From NCBI GenBank assembly GCA_041392665.1, contig JAWKLQ010000025.1, forward strand, positions 1 to 64,000: a DNA stretch of 64,000 nucleotides. Direction: 5' to 3'. Below, in pieces: positions 19,775-30,021 of this stretch (positions are counted from its first letter, which is position 1; each line of letters opens with the position of its first letter). The notes beneath the pieces were generated by a model, which saw only the letters and a list, made by a program, of their open reading frames with translations, was not told the origin of the DNA and did no database searches. The DNA comes from Flavilitoribacter sp020436695 (GTDB taxonomy: Bacteria; Bacteroidota; Bacteroidia; Chitinophagales; Saprospiraceae). The position numbers were made by a program, and so were the translations under genes.

Positions 19775-22700
19775 CTATTTAAAAGTAGCATTGATGCCCA
19801 GCAGGAAAGTGCGACTGGCCGGATAACCGAATTTGTCTACGCCCTGATTCAGCGTCACGGCGGCACCATTGCCCCCACCGGCGCCAAAAGCATCCTGTAC
19901 GCGGGTATTTACTTCCGGATCGTAGCCCGGATACTTGGTGAACACATGCAGATTCTGACCACTGATGTAGATCCTTGCGTTGGAAAATATCCGGTTCACC
20001 GGCAGATTGTATCCTAAGGTCACATTGCTGATGCGCAGGAAAGAGCCGTCGTAAATAATGCGGGAAGACACCTGGTTCTCGTGTACCTCTCCGGCCCGGG
20101 GAATGTCGGTATTCGGGTTATCGGGCGTCCAGCGGTCTTTAACTTTAGCCAATTTATTGGCCGCACGGTTGACCGAACCCAGATATTGATCTCCCACAAA
20201 AAGCACATCATTTCCCTGCGAGCCATTCAGAATGACACTCAGATCAATATTTTTATAGGAAAAGTTATTGATCAGACTGTAGATATAATCCGGGTTGGGA
20301 TCCCCTACGTAAGTCCGGTCCAGATTATCGACAACTCCGTCCCCGTTCTGATCCACGAATTTCTGATCGCCCAACTGATGATTCCGGCCAAAGGCAATGG
20401 GTGCACGATCCAGTTCGGCCTGATCGTGGATGATGCCGTCGTACTCGATCAGGTAGAACTTCCCTACGGGCTCGCCTTCACGGATCAACGACCCGGGAAT
20501 ACCATAACCGATCGAGCGGGCAAAAAATTCATCGCCCGTAGACAGACTCAGTACTTTATTGCGGTTGGCAGACCATAGGGTACGGATACTCCAGCGAAGA
20601 TCTTCCGTTTGCAGAGCCACCAGATCCAGGCTCAGTTCCAGCCCTTTGTTCTCGATGCTACCGGCATTCCGTAGGGCCGAGCCGAAGCCGTTGCTACCTG
20701 GAATAGGGACAAAGAGCAGCAGGTCTTTAGTTTGTTTGTTGTAATAGTCGGCGGTTAATTTCAGGCGATAGTTAAAGAAGCCGAGATCCAGACCGATATC
20801 CAAAATATTGGTTGTTTCCCACTTAAGGTCAGGATTACCGATGTTATCCGGAGCAAAACCGATGTTGACCACATCCCCAAAGGTATACGAACGGAATTGC
20901 GTGGTCAGTCGGCTGATCGACTGGTAAGGGCTGATGGAATTACCCACGGCACCGTAACTGACCCGGGCCTTGAAATTATCGATAAAGGCTGCGCTTTGCA
21001 TGAATGGCTCTTCGTGTATCTTCCAGGCCACGGCTGCCGACGGGAAGAATCCCCATTTATTGTTAGCCCCGAAGACGGAAGACCCGTCCGCCCGGGCGGA
21101 GATCGTGAACAGATAGCGATCCAGTAGATTGTAATTGATCCGCCCCAAATAGGACGCCAGAGAGCGCTTACTGCGGAACGTCCGATCGGAAATGGGATTG
21201 GCGGCGTCCCCCAGGCTGTAGCTTCTCACTACATCATTGACAAACTGATTGCCCTGTACCCGGGCACTTTCATTGATGTCTTCCTGCAGGGTGAAAGCCC
21301 CTACTATATTCAGATGATGGGCCCGCCCGATCTTCCGGTTGAAGGTAAGGATGTTCTCATTCACCCAGGTAAAATTGTTGGACCAGCTTTGCAACGCAAA
21401 ACCGTTCGTATTGCGGGCAATAAACGTAGTGGAAGGCTGATATACGTTCCGTTTGACATCCTGGATATTGGTAGCCAGAGAAGTCTTGAACGATAATCCC
21501 GGGAGAATCTCATAATTGGCATACAGGTTACCCAGCAGGCGATTGGTACGTTGAATATCATCGATCTCCGTACCGTCGGCCACTGGGTTTCCGGATTGCA
21601 GGAATGGAAATGGAAGGTCTTCCCGGCTGATGGAATACGTACCGTTCTCCCGCTTTACCGGCAGCGTCGGCGACATAAAGAAAGTTTCCAGAATGATCCC
21701 CGATGTACGGGTACCGCTGAAACGGGAACCACCGGTCTGGCCGATATTTCCCTGACTGCGGGAAAGCGTGAACTGGGTGCCGATGGTCAGTTTTTCACTG
21801 GGCGAAAGTTCCATATTGGCGCGCATGGTACCCCGGCTAAAATCCGATCCGATCACCGTTCCTACCTGATCGAAATAACTGGCCGACAGATAGTATTTCA
21901 GGTTATCAGTACCACCAGCCACGGAAAGTTGGTGATCCTGAATGGGAGCCGAGCGGAACACCAGGTCCTGCCAATCCGTATCCGTATCCAGATCTTCCGG
22001 ACGAGGCAGGGTCACGCCATCATATGGAAGAGAAGCCTCGTTGCGGTTTACCGCATAATCATTGGCCAGTTCGGCAAATTCCTGAGCGTTTAGCAGGTCG
22101 AGTTTTTTGGCAACATTCTGAACACCATAATAGGCATTGTATGACACCTTCGGTGCACCAGTTTTCCCGGATTTGGTCGTAATTAGGATCACGCCATTAG
22201 CTCCCCGCGAACCGTAGATCGCTGTGGCGGAAGCATCTTTCAGTATCTGAATGGATTCAATATCGTTGGGATTGATCGAAGCCAGTGGATCGGAGATCGC
22301 TCCTTCCCGGCTGGCGTTACCAAACGCATTACCGCCGCCCGGAGCTGGGTCACTGGTGATCGGCACTCCGTCGATCACATAAAGCGGAGCATTGCTATTA
22401 CTCAGGGAGTTACCACCTCTGATCACGATGTTCACCTCTCCTCCGGGGGCGGATGAACCCTGAGAGACTAATACTCCCGGCGCCAGGCCGGATAGCCCCT
22501 GTCCCAGTGATGCTTTAGGCACTTGATGAAAACTTTTGGAATCTACAGAGGTGACCGCACCGGTGAGGTCGCTTTTCTTTTGAGAACCATAACCGATTAC
22601 CACTACTTCCTGTAGTTCAGCCACATCCGGCTCCAGCGATACATCGATGCGGGTACGATTGTTAATCTGTTCTTCGATGGTTACAAAGCCGATGAAAGAA

Positions 22701-23365
22701 AAGATAAGAGTGGTAGCTTCATCGGGTATTTCCAGGGTATAACTTCCGTCGAAATCGGTGATGGTGCCCACTTCTGAATCCTTTACCCGGATGGTTACGC
22801 CTGGCAGTCCTTCGCCTTTTTCATCCGTCACCTGTCCGGAAATAGCCCTGGCTACATTTTGTTGGGTATTCATAAGCGGCATGCTGCCTCTATCGCCGTT
22901 TTCGCGACTGGCAGAAGATAATCCGGAATTTTTAACTGCTGTAACATTAGACGGTCTCAACGCCGGCAGGGTCTTCGCTTTCTTCTCCAGCTTTCCCGTC
23001 CGATTATCCAATTTTTGCTTTATCAGATAAGTATCTCCCAGTTTCTTGACCACAAGATTGGTTGCAGTTAGCACTTTATTCAATCTTTTAAGAATAGTGC
23101 CCGGTGTTCTGTTTTCATCCAGCCAGGTCCAGAATTCGCTGTCGATGTAGATATCGGCAATTACGGCAGTTTCATAGGCAAAACTCATTCGATGTTCCTC
23201 ATTCAGGCGATCCAGTACTTTGCTCAGTTCCAATTGGTCATTGGAGACTGTCCGGTTCGATTTCTGGTACCCGTTCTGGGATGCAGCGTGCGTTCCTGCG
23301 TGGATCGTATGGACAAAAGGGGCAACGATCATATAGCAAAACAAGAGTAGGAAATGTCTGCTCAT
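19775..23365 (-). CDS. SusC-like TonB-dependent glycan transporter with STN domain
   Basis: This 1196-residue protein starts at MSRHFLLLF, where the signal peptide begins. The longer frame from 23428 only adds unlikely residues. Order: signal peptide; STN domain for FecR signalling (about residues 50-120, ending GDTYLIKQ); carboxypeptidase-like domain from ISGQVTDEKGEGLPGV; plug with EVVVIGYGSQKKSDLTGAV and LYVIDGVPI; 22-strand barrel ending FLLGINATF. The STN domain matches the upstream sigma/anti-sigma pair, so substrate passage should signal through FecR. It imports oligosaccharides across the outer membrane. Confidence 0.97.
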   Translation of the reverse strand: MSRHFLLLFCYMIVAPFVHTIHAGTHAASQNGYQKSNRTVSNDQLELSKVLDRLNEEHRMSFAYETAVIADIYIDSEFWTWLDENRTPGTILKRLNKVLTATNLVVKKLGDTYLIKQKLDNRTGKLEKKAKTLPALRPSNVTAVKNSGLSSASRENGDRGSMPLMNTQQNVARAISGQVTDEKGEGLPGVTIRVKDSEVGTITDFDGSYTLEIPDEATTLIFSFIGFVTIEEQINNRTRIDVSLEPDVAELQEVVVIGYGSQKKSDLTGAVTSVDSKSFHQVPKASLGQGLSGLAPGVLVSQGSSAPGGEVNIVIRGGNSLSNSNAPLYVIDGVPITSDPAPGGGNAFGNASREGAISDPLASINPNDIESIQILKDASATAIYGSRGANGVILITTKSGKTGAPKVSYNAYYGVQNVAKKLDLLNAQEFAELANDYAVNRNEASLPYDGVTLPRPEDLDTDTDWQDLVFRSAPIQDHQLSVAGGTDNLKYYLSASYFDQVGTVIGSDFSRGTMRANMELSPSEKLTIGTQFTLSRSQGNIGQTGGSRFSGTRTSGIILETFFMSPTLPVKRENGTYSISREDLPFPFLQSGNPVADGTEIDDIQRTNRLLGNLYANYEILPGLSFKTSLATNIQDVKRNVYQPSTTFIARNTNGFALQSWSNNFTWVNENILTFNRKIGRAHHLNIVGAFTLQEDINESARVQGNQFVNDVVRSYSLGDAANPISDRTFRSKRSLASYLGRINYNLLDRYLFTISARADGSSVFGANNKWGFFPSAAVAWKIHEEPFMQSAAFIDNFKARVSYGAVGNSISPYQSISRLTTQFRSYTFGDVVNIGFAPDNIGNPDLKWETTNILDIGLDLGFFNYRLKLTADYYNKQTKDLLLFVPIPGSNGFGSALRNAGSIENKGLELSLDLVALQTEDLRWSIRTLWSANRNKVLSLSTGDEFFARSIGYGIPGSLIREGEPVGKFYLIEYDGIIHDQAELDRAPIAFGRNHQLGDQKFVDQNGDGVVDNLDRTYVGDPNPDYIYSLINNFSYKNIDLSVILNGSQGNDVLFVGDQYLGSVNRAANKLAKVKDRWTPDNPNTDIPRAGEVHENQVSSRIIYDGSFLRISNVTLGYNLPVNRIFSNARIYISGQNLHVFTKYPGYDPEVNTRVQDAFGAGGGNGAAVTLNQGVDKFGYPASRTFLLGINATFK

Positions 23366-23551
23366 TTTTTTCGGTTTAAGTGAATTAACTTCTCTTTGAC
23401 AACGGGCAGGTAGGTTTCGCCAGGGCATGGCAAGAGCCTTGCAGATCAGCGCAGTACACGCTCAGCAATCAGGCAAACAAACTGTCCCCTAGATCAAATG
23501 ATTGTGAAAAAAGAGGCGGTATTCATTGGGGCATCCCCGGAAGAGGATGAA

Positions 23552-24556
23552 TTACTTCTGGGAAATGATGATGCGTTTCTGGTCTTCTTCCTTGGTGACT
23601 TCTGCATCGAAAACATCAGAGATAACGGTCAATAAATGATCTATATCGCGATTATTAGACTTCCAGTTCAGTTCCCGGGCGGCCAGAGATTCATCTTCGA
23701 TGATCACCTCCATGCCATATTCATCCTCCAGCATCCCGGCGATTTCACTCAGTGGAGAATCATCAAATACAAACCGGTTTTCGGTCCAGGCAGTAACGGT
23801 TTCCCGATTTTTGATCTTCTCCTTTACCAATTCGTTTTGCAACTGCTTGTATTCTACAAATTCGCCGGGCACCATATCCAGTAAAGTGTCTTTTTCAGAC
23901 TCCCTGGTTTTCAACTGCACCTTTCCCGAATCCAACAGGATCTGGGTAAGCTCCTTTCGGGCATTTACATTAAAGGTGGTGCCCAAAACTTCCACGTCCA
24001 TCTTGCCGGTGTGAACGATAAACTTCCGGCTGGGGTCTTTTACTACATCGAAGTAGGCTTCACCCTCCAGCCAGATCTCCCTTACCTGCCGCCAGTCTTG
24101 GCTCAGTCGGAGACTGGAATTGGCGTTCAGATTGACGATTGATCCGTCCGGCAGTTCGATCACTCTGGTCTCTTCGTAGGTTGTAGCATAAGCGGCCATC
24201 GTATCCTTGCCTCCTGAGAAATAAAACCACAGTAATCCAGTCAGCGCCAGGCCAGTCAGAACGGCGGCAATGTTGCGGAAACGATACCAGAGTGGACGTT
24301 GTATTGGTCGGATCGTTGCACCGGTCTGTATCCGGTTCTTGATGTCGGCAAAATCCGCATCCAGAGGTACGGCCACTTCCGGGAATACCAAAATCTCAAC
24401 CAATTGCCGGGCCTCTTCGATGACATCCCGCATTTCGGGATGTGCTGCCGTCCAGTCTTCCCAAAAACGGACATCTTCATCCTGGGGTTGCAACACCCAC
24501 CGGCGGAAGCTTTCATCCGTAACAAGATCATTTACTGTATAACCGCTATAGTTCAT
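23552..24556 (-). CDS. FecR-type anti-sigma factor
   Basis: This 334-residue protein has a cytoplasmic N-terminal part (residues 1-90), one membrane span (IAAVLTGLALTGLLWFYF, about 93-110) and a periplasmic FecR domain (RVIELPDGSIVNLNANSSL, EVLGTTFNVNA). The C-terminal DUF4974-like domain ends with DHLLTVISDVFDAEV. It holds the ECF sigma factor of the next gene and receives a signal from the STN domain of the SusC-like transporter. This order (sigma, FecR, SusC, SusD) is a standard Bacteroidota control module. Confidence 0.94.
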   Translation of the reverse strand: MNYSGYTVNDLVTDESFRRWVLQPQDEDVRFWEDWTAAHPEMRDVIEEARQLVEILVFPEVAVPLDADFADIKNRIQTGATIRPIQRPLWYRFRNIAAVLTGLALTGLLWFYFSGGKDTMAAYATTYEETRVIELPDGSIVNLNANSSLRLSQDWRQVREIWLEGEAYFDVVKDPSRKFIVHTGKMDVEVLGTTFNVNARKELTQILLDSGKVQLKTRESEKDTLLDMVPGEFVEYKQLQNELVKEKIKNRETVTAWTENRFVFDDSPLSEIAGMLEDEYGMEVIIEDESLAARELNWKSNNRDIDHLLTVISDVFDAEVTKEEDQKRIIISQK

Positions 24557-24712
24557 ATGCGTTGGAAGACTGTGTGGTTTTATAATAGAGAGGCAGAGAT
24601 GGCGAAAATGTATTCAAAAAAAATAAAAAAAATCTGAATTATTTTTTGAGGTGGGGCACTTCGTGCTAAAATAGAGGTATAAGAACCTAATTTTAAGGAA
24701 CCTTGAGATGCG

Positions 24713-25258
24713 CTAGCTGATCTTCATCACTTCCCGTAATTTATCCAGAATGCGATAGATGATCTGACGGGCATAGCGGGGATCCTTCAATTCCATGATC
24801 TCCGAGATCTCCTGGTAAGAAAGGTCGCCGTGAAATTTAAGGAAAATAACTTCTTTTTGCCGGGGAGACAGATTGCTGACGTGCTTTTCCAGTAATGCCG
24901 TTTGTTGGCGATGTTGTTCATTCCGGATCAAAACAGCATCATGCGGCGGGACCACCGTAAACTGGTATTCGGAATCTATGTGCTGCGGTTGATTTTCTTT
25001 TGTGGCCAGTTTTCGAAAAATCTTTCTTCTGATGGAAACAAACAAATATCCTTTAACTGAGCTGACCTGGGCTATGTGGCGTCTTTTCTCCCAGATCTCA
25101 ATAAATAGTTCCTGTATGCAATCCTTTACCAGTGCCTTATCCGGACTAAACCGAACGGCGTAATCAAAGAGCACATGATAAAACTTAGCATATAATTGCT
25201 CGAAGGCCTTTTCACTCCCTTTCCGAAAGTCCTCCCACAGCACTTGCTCACTATCCAT
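24713..25258 (-). CDS. FecI-type ECF sigma factor of the polysaccharide locus
   Basis: This 181-residue sigma factor has region 2 with YAVRFSPDKALVKDCIQELFIEIWEKR and region 4 with HVSNLSPRQKEVIFLKFHGDLSYQEISEIM. It is the first gene of the minus-strand locus and should direct transcription of susC and the genes after it when FecR releases it. Upstream lies an AT-rich gap containing an inverted repeat. No Cys-rich anti-sigma gene is adjacent; FecR fills that role. Confidence 0.94.
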   Translation of the reverse strand: MDSEQVLWEDFRKGSEKAFEQLYAKFYHVLFDYAVRFSPDKALVKDCIQELFIEIWEKRRHIAQVSSVKGYLFVSIRRKIFRKLATKENQPQHIDSEYQFTVVPPHDAVLIRNEQHRQQTALLEKHVSNLSPRQKEVIFLKFHGDLSYQEISEIMELKDPRYARQIIYRILDKLREVMKIS

Positions 25259-25623
25259 AGATCTTGGTCTTTTCGTTCTCTCGCCTCAAAACGCAATAAT
25301 GCGCTGCTCTTTTTTTCTTCTGAGGGTGAGAATCCTGCTCCGTAGTTTTTCGATCATTGGGAAGATAAAAACAATACAGGATTTTTCCTTTTTCATCACC
25401 GACAAAAGGTTGCACAAAATTGGCAAATAGCTATTTATTGCCAAATTTTATTTTTAAATTTTAATAAAGCTTTGAGACAGATAAGGCGAGTCCCGGTGGT
25501 TTGAAGCGTTGCCGGCTAACCAAATAGATAGGGAAGATAATGCTTTATGAGCGAAATTCAGCAATGTCACTGTGGCTTAGTCGCACAAACCGAATACCCA
25601 GCATCGAGAACCAGGCACCGAAC
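25259..25623. promoter_or_regulatory. Upstream region of the sigma gene with inverted repeat
   Basis: This 365-base gap has no convincing ORF. At 25416-25449, AAAATTGGCAA and TTGCCAAATTTT are inverted around a perfect 10-base palindrome AATAGCTATT. It lies about 160 bases upstream of the sigma start and could be an operator or part of the promoter. It is also downstream of the Nudix-regulator gene's neighbour, but that gene ends at 25624, so it could not terminate it. Confidence 0.4.
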
Positions 25624-26349
25624 CTATAATGCCCCTTCCATCTTCTTCTTCCCTTCTTTCAACTCAAAATTGAATCCTTCGGCCAACAACTGCTCGTATT
25701 TTTCCTTGTCGAACTTGTAAAGGCGGGCGGGCCGGTGAGCCACCCCTTCCTGCGTTTCATCCAGATCGATCAGCAGGTTCATGGAAAGGATCTTTTTGCG
25801 GAAGTTGCGTTTTTCCAGTTCTGTTTCCAGAATGGCTTCGTACAGGTGCTGGAGTTCAGTGAGGGTAAATTTACTCGGCAACAGTTCAAAGCCGACGGGC
25901 CGGTAACGCACCATCCACTTCAGGCGTTGAAAACAAGCTTCGAGGATCTCCTGGTGGTCGAAAGGTAAATTGTTAACCTCAGATACGGAATGCCATTCGG
26001 CTTTACGGGCCACAGCGGAACTGGTTTGTACTTCGTAGTTATCGATACGGATCAGTGAAAAGTAAGAGACGGTGATCACCCGCCCGAAAGGGTGACGGTT
26101 GACGGCACCAAATGTTTTAACCTGTTCCAGGAAAACGTTGCGAATTCCGGTCATTTCTTCCAATACACGTTTGGCAGCAGTATCGAGATCTTCATTCGGA
26201 TAAACAAAGTAACCGGGTAAAGCCCACTTATTCTTAAAAGGTTCTTCCCCCCGCTTGATCAGCAGCACTTTGAGGTCTCCTTCGTCAAATCCAAAAATGA
26301 CATTATCGACCGTAAAGGCCGATTTAAAAAAATTGTTCAACTCCGTCAT
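25624..26349 (-). CDS. NrtR/AraR-type Nudix-fold transcriptional regulator
   Basis: This 241-residue protein has an N-terminal Nudix domain (residues 10-140) and a C-terminal winged helix (about 150-220, FTLTELQHLYEAILETELEKRNF). The Nudix box GYFVYPNEDLDTAAKRVLEE, followed by MTGI, lacks several catalytic acids: the Glu of RE is Val and the second Glu of EE is Met. It is therefore likely a ligand sensor rather than a hydrolase, as in NrtR and the Bacteroidota AraR regulators. Target genes are not shown by the sequence. No pentose or NAD genes are adjacent; it is divergent from comEC. Confidence 0.82.
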   Translation of the reverse strand: MTELNNFFKSAFTVDNVIFGFDEGDLKVLLIKRGEEPFKNKWALPGYFVYPNEDLDTAAKRVLEEMTGIRNVFLEQVKTFGAVNRHPFGRVITVSYFSLIRIDNYEVQTSSAVARKAEWHSVSEVNNLPFDHQEILEACFQRLKWMVRYRPVGFELLPSKFTLTELQHLYEAILETELEKRNFRKKILSMNLLIDLDETQEGVAHRPARLYKFDKEKYEQLLAEGFNFELKEGKKKMEGAL

Positions 26350-26550
26350 AACGGCAAAGGGCTATTTGATGATAACAGGTTCGGCAAGTTAGGCATTTTT
26401 AGCCTGCAAAACCAAAGTCTTAGTGTAAATAATACAACATCTAAACATTACAGCTTAATTTTTGGTTTTCTTGGAATTCTCAAAAAAAAGAAATAAAATG
26501 AAGTGTTTCTGTAATATGTTATACTGAAATTGTAAAAAACGCGCTCAAAA

Positions 26551-28644
26551 ATGAACTGGCCGGCCATTCCCGTCGTACGCCTGCTGTTGCCATTATGTAT
26601 TGGCATTTTGCTGGGTTTTCTTCCCTTTACTTATTCTCTTTTGACGATAATCATCCCAATTGGGGGCCTCTCGTTGGGCGTGTTAACCTTTGCCCGGAGC
26701 CGGCAACACGCTTTCCGTAAACGTCGATGGTTCGGGGTCATGATTTTCTTGCTCATCATCGGGCTCGGTTTTTTGCTAACCCACCTAAGGCTTCCTGCAA
26801 ATCATCCCGGCTTTTTGGGCAACTATTCCCCGCAAACCACCTATTGGGATTTGACGATCCGGGAGACCAAAGTAAAGGAAAAGAGCATCCAAGTTACGGC
26901 TATCACTGAGCGCATGTTGGATTCGGTGCAGATCCGGAATACCGTCGGCGGCCTGTTACTTTATCTGCAACCAACTGATAGCCTGGCCCAAAAGTTAGCG
27001 CCCGGTGACCGGATACTGGTCAGGGCCTCAGTTCATCCCATTGAAGGCCCCAAAAATCCACAGGTATTCCATTTTGCCCGTTACATGGCCGGTAAAGGCG
27101 TTTACCACCGAGCTTACGCCGGCCCCGACGACTGGATCAAAACCGGCCATTTACACGCTCCTTTAAGCGACCTTTTCCACCGGATAAGATCAAACTGCCT
27201 GGCTATATTGGCTGACTATCTCCCGGGAAAACAGGAGTTGGCAATTGGTGCCGCCCTGATTACCGGTCAGCGCCATGTGATGGATGAAGAAGTACGACAG
27301 GCTTATACCGCCACCGGAGCCGTACACGTATTGGCAGTCTCGGGCCTGCATATCGGGATGATCTATCTCGGTATCAGCTGGCTACTGGGCCTGCTGGGCT
27401 GGAAAGAACATCCGAAACGATGGCTGCGAAGCATCATACTTTTGCTATCGGTTTGGGGATTTGCGCTGTTCACCGGCGGCTCTGCATCCGTATTACGGGC
27501 AGCTACCATGTTTTCCTTCATTATCCTGGGTGAGGCACTCCATCGAAAGCAAAATATCTACAACAGTATTGCGGCTTCTGCTTTTGTTTTGCTTTGTCTG
27601 GAACCGCTGCTTTTACGCGATGTGGGATTCCAGCTTTCTTATCTGGCAGTCATCGGCATTGTTTTCTTTCAGGGGCGTATTTACCGGGCGCTTTATGTTC
27701 GCCACCGGCTGGGCAACTATCTTTGGAAGCTCACGGCGGTATCCATTGCCGCCCAGTTGACTACCCTACCGATCAGTCTGTATTATTTTCATCAATTCCC
27801 ATTCTACTTTTGGTTGTCGGGGTGGATCGTCGTTCCGGGAGCCATGCTGATCCTGGCCGTGGGCCTTTTGCTCCTCGTATTGGCCAAAGTCCCTTTCATT
27901 GGAGGCATCTTAGGCTGGTTGCTTTTCCATCTGATAGAGTGGATGAATAACAGCATTTTTCAGATCGGTAGATTGCCTGGTGGGCTGCTGGAGGGCATCT
28001 GGCTGGGAACGGAAGCAGTTCTGCTGTTATACACAACCCTGATCTGCCTGATGGCCGGACTGGCCAAAAAAAATTTGCACTGGATAAAGATAGGGCTGTG
28101 TGCGCTACTGTTTGTAGCGGCTTTGAATGATCTGGACCTGCAAAAAAGTGTGCGACAAAAAACGATCTGCATTTATCATGTGCCCGGGCATACTGTTATT
28201 GACTTCTTTGAAGGACGCACGACCTATTGCTTTTCCGATCTGCCGGAGATTGCACCTACTATGATGTACCCCACCACAAATTTTCGGGAGTATTCCCGTA
28301 TAAAGCAGGTCCGACATATTAATACTGGGGATATGCTGATGCAGGCTCCTCATTTATTGGCATACGGAAATTCCATCCGTTTTTTGAATAAAAGCATTGC
28401 TATCCTGAATAATGCTCCTCTCACTGTTCCCACACAACCGACCAGAACTGACTACCTGATCATCAGCGGCAAGCCCGGCTTATCTTTTGCCCAACTTGAC
28501 AGGTATTATCATTTTAAAACCATTGTGTTCGACGCTTCCAATCGGAGATCACTTGTGACGAAGTGGAAAAAGGTCTGCAAAGAAAAGGGATGGGATTATT
28601 ATGATATAAATGAGGAGGGAGCCATGATATTACAACTTGAATAG
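26551..28644 (+). CDS. comEC: ComEC/Rec2-family DNA uptake channel protein
   Basis: This 697-residue polytopic protein has an N-terminal DUF4131-like part (two or three spans, then a soluble beta domain). The Competence domain (about residues 220-490) carries the signature HVLAVSGLHIGMI. A shortened C-terminal region lacks a full set of metallo-beta-lactamase ligands. ComEC passes single-stranded DNA over the inner membrane in transformation. The truncated C-terminal domain is common in Bacteroidota. The next gene encodes a helix-hairpin-helix protein, and comFC lies at 47933, so competence genes are scattered in this window. Confidence 0.92.
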   Translation: MNWPAIPVVRLLLPLCIGILLGFLPFTYSLLTIIIPIGGLSLGVLTFARSRQHAFRKRRWFGVMIFLLIIGLGFLLTHLRLPANHPGFLGNYSPQTTYWDLTIRETKVKEKSIQVTAITERMLDSVQIRNTVGGLLLYLQPTDSLAQKLAPGDRILVRASVHPIEGPKNPQVFHFARYMAGKGVYHRAYAGPDDWIKTGHLHAPLSDLFHRIRSNCLAILADYLPGKQELAIGAALITGQRHVMDEEVRQAYTATGAVHVLAVSGLHIGMIYLGISWLLGLLGWKEHPKRWLRSIILLLSVWGFALFTGGSASVLRAATMFSFIILGEALHRKQNIYNSIAASAFVLLCLEPLLLRDVGFQLSYLAVIGIVFFQGRIYRALYVRHRLGNYLWKLTAVSIAAQLTTLPISLYYFHQFPFYFWLSGWIVVPGAMLILAVGLLLLVLAKVPFIGGILGWLLFHLIEWMNNSIFQIGRLPGGLLEGIWLGTEAVLLLYTTLICLMAGLAKKNLHWIKIGLCALLFVAALNDLDLQKSVRQKTICIYHVPGHTVIDFFEGRTTYCFSDLPEIAPTMMYPTTNFREYSRIKQVRHINTGDMLMQAPHLLAYGNSIRFLNKSIAILNNAPLTVPTQPTRTDYLIISGKPGLSFAQLDRYYHFKTIVFDASNRRSLVTKWKKVCKEKGWDYYDINEEGAMILQLE

Positions 28645-28711
28645 ATCAAATTGACCGGAGCTTAAAGTATGATCCTGGCCAATATTATTCAATCTCTAAA
28701 ACAAAAGGATC

Positions 28712-29842
28712 ATGTCAAACAACAACACTGATTTCTGGTATTTCTCTCGTCGGGAGCGAAATGCTACCATCGCACTGCTAGTGGCGGTTATCGTACTATT
28801 CTTAATACCGGCAGCTTTCCATTTTATGCCTGATGAGCCCACTAAAGCGGAACTCCAGGAATTTAGGCTCGCCGTCCAGGCTTTTGAAGCAAGCCGGAAG
28901 GAATACACCGCACCGGTGGCCGTACTTTTCGATTTTGACCCCAATACCGCCAATAAAGAAGAGCTCCTTCGGCTCGGAATACCGATCGCTACCGTTACCA
29001 CCATGCTCAAGTACCGCGATAAGGTAGGCCGTTTTGAGCAGGCTGATGACCTCAGGCGCATTTACAATTTAGATAGCATCGACTACCTGCGGATAAGACC
29101 TTACATAAAGATCAAACCAGTTGTAGTTGCCGTAGCTAATTCAGCGATCAGATCTACAACACCGGCCCCTATTCGCCCGTTTGATCCCAATACCGCCGAA
29201 GCAGAAATCCTATTGGCTGCCGGACTACCGGAAAAAGTGGTACATAATATCCGCAAATACCGGGAGAAAGGAGGGCAGTTCCGGCGGGTGGAAGATCTCC
29301 AAAAGATCTATGGACTTAGCCAAGCTGACTTTGAACAGATCAAACCTTATGTACAGATAAATGCGACGCCTACAGTCGCACTTTCGGTGACTCCCCCTGA
29401 TACCGCAAATACGGAAAGCCGCTCGATTTCAAGGCCATCCGCGATCACTCTCGATATCAATCGGGCCGCGGCCGAAGAATGGCAGCAATTCTACGGTATC
29501 GGGCCGGTCCTTTCTGGACGCATCGTAAAATTCAGGGACCTGCTCGGAGGTTTCCACAGTATTGAGCAGGTAGCGGAGACCTACGGGCTACCGGATAGTA
29601 CCTTTCAGGCCATTCGATCTCATTTGCGCATCACCCCTGCCCATAAAACATTGTCGATCAATAAAATAGACGAAAACAACCTCAAATCGCATCCATATAT
29701 AAAATGGCAACAGGCCCGGGTCATCGTCGCCTATCGCAAAGAACACGGACCATTTCACGATGTGTCTGACTTGAAACAGGTATTGGCTCTCGATGAGAAT
29801 TTTATTGACCGGATCACGCCTTATCTGGATTTTGATTATTGA
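28712..29842 (+). CDS. Membrane-anchored helix-hairpin-helix (ComEA-like) protein
   Basis: This 376-residue protein has one N-terminal span (ATIALLVAVIVLFLIPAAF, about residues 18-36) and then four HhH-type units. They begin FDFDPNTANKEELLRLG, FDPNTAEAEILLAAG, LDINRAAAEEWQQFYGIGP and LSINKIDENNLKSHPYI. ComEA proteins bind incoming double-stranded DNA in the periplasm; this one is larger, with more repeats than the single HhH pair of classical ComEA. It follows comEC by 67 bases, which supports a role in DNA uptake, though some Bacteroidota paralogues have no tested function. Confidence 0.82.
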   Translation: MSNNNTDFWYFSRRERNATIALLVAVIVLFLIPAAFHFMPDEPTKAELQEFRLAVQAFEASRKEYTAPVAVLFDFDPNTANKEELLRLGIPIATVTTMLKYRDKVGRFEQADDLRRIYNLDSIDYLRIRPYIKIKPVVVAVANSAIRSTTPAPIRPFDPNTAEAEILLAAGLPEKVVHNIRKYREKGGQFRRVEDLQKIYGLSQADFEQIKPYVQINATPTVALSVTPPDTANTESRSISRPSAITLDINRAAAEEWQQFYGIGPVLSGRIVKFRDLLGGFHSIEQVAETYGLPDSTFQAIRSHLRITPAHKTLSINKIDENNLKSHPYIKWQQARVIVAYRKEHGPFHDVSDLKQVLALDENFIDRITPYLDFDY

Positions 29843-30021
29843 CGCCATTTAGAGCCGATCCATTCCGATGATTTCCTCCTAGGTTAGTCGAGAATTGGGT
29901 CCGTTTGGCCGAGGAAACTGGAATTTCGTCGGTAAAACGGCCAATATTGTTGCATCTGATCGATCAAAAAACAGAATAATCTGCCGGAGATCGGAAGGAA
30001 AAACAAAAAAGATTTTACGAC

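Noticed and set aside
22758..23030. Plus-strand ORFs inside the SusC gene
   Set aside because: They are antisense to a well-defined TonB receptor frame and have no recognisable domains.
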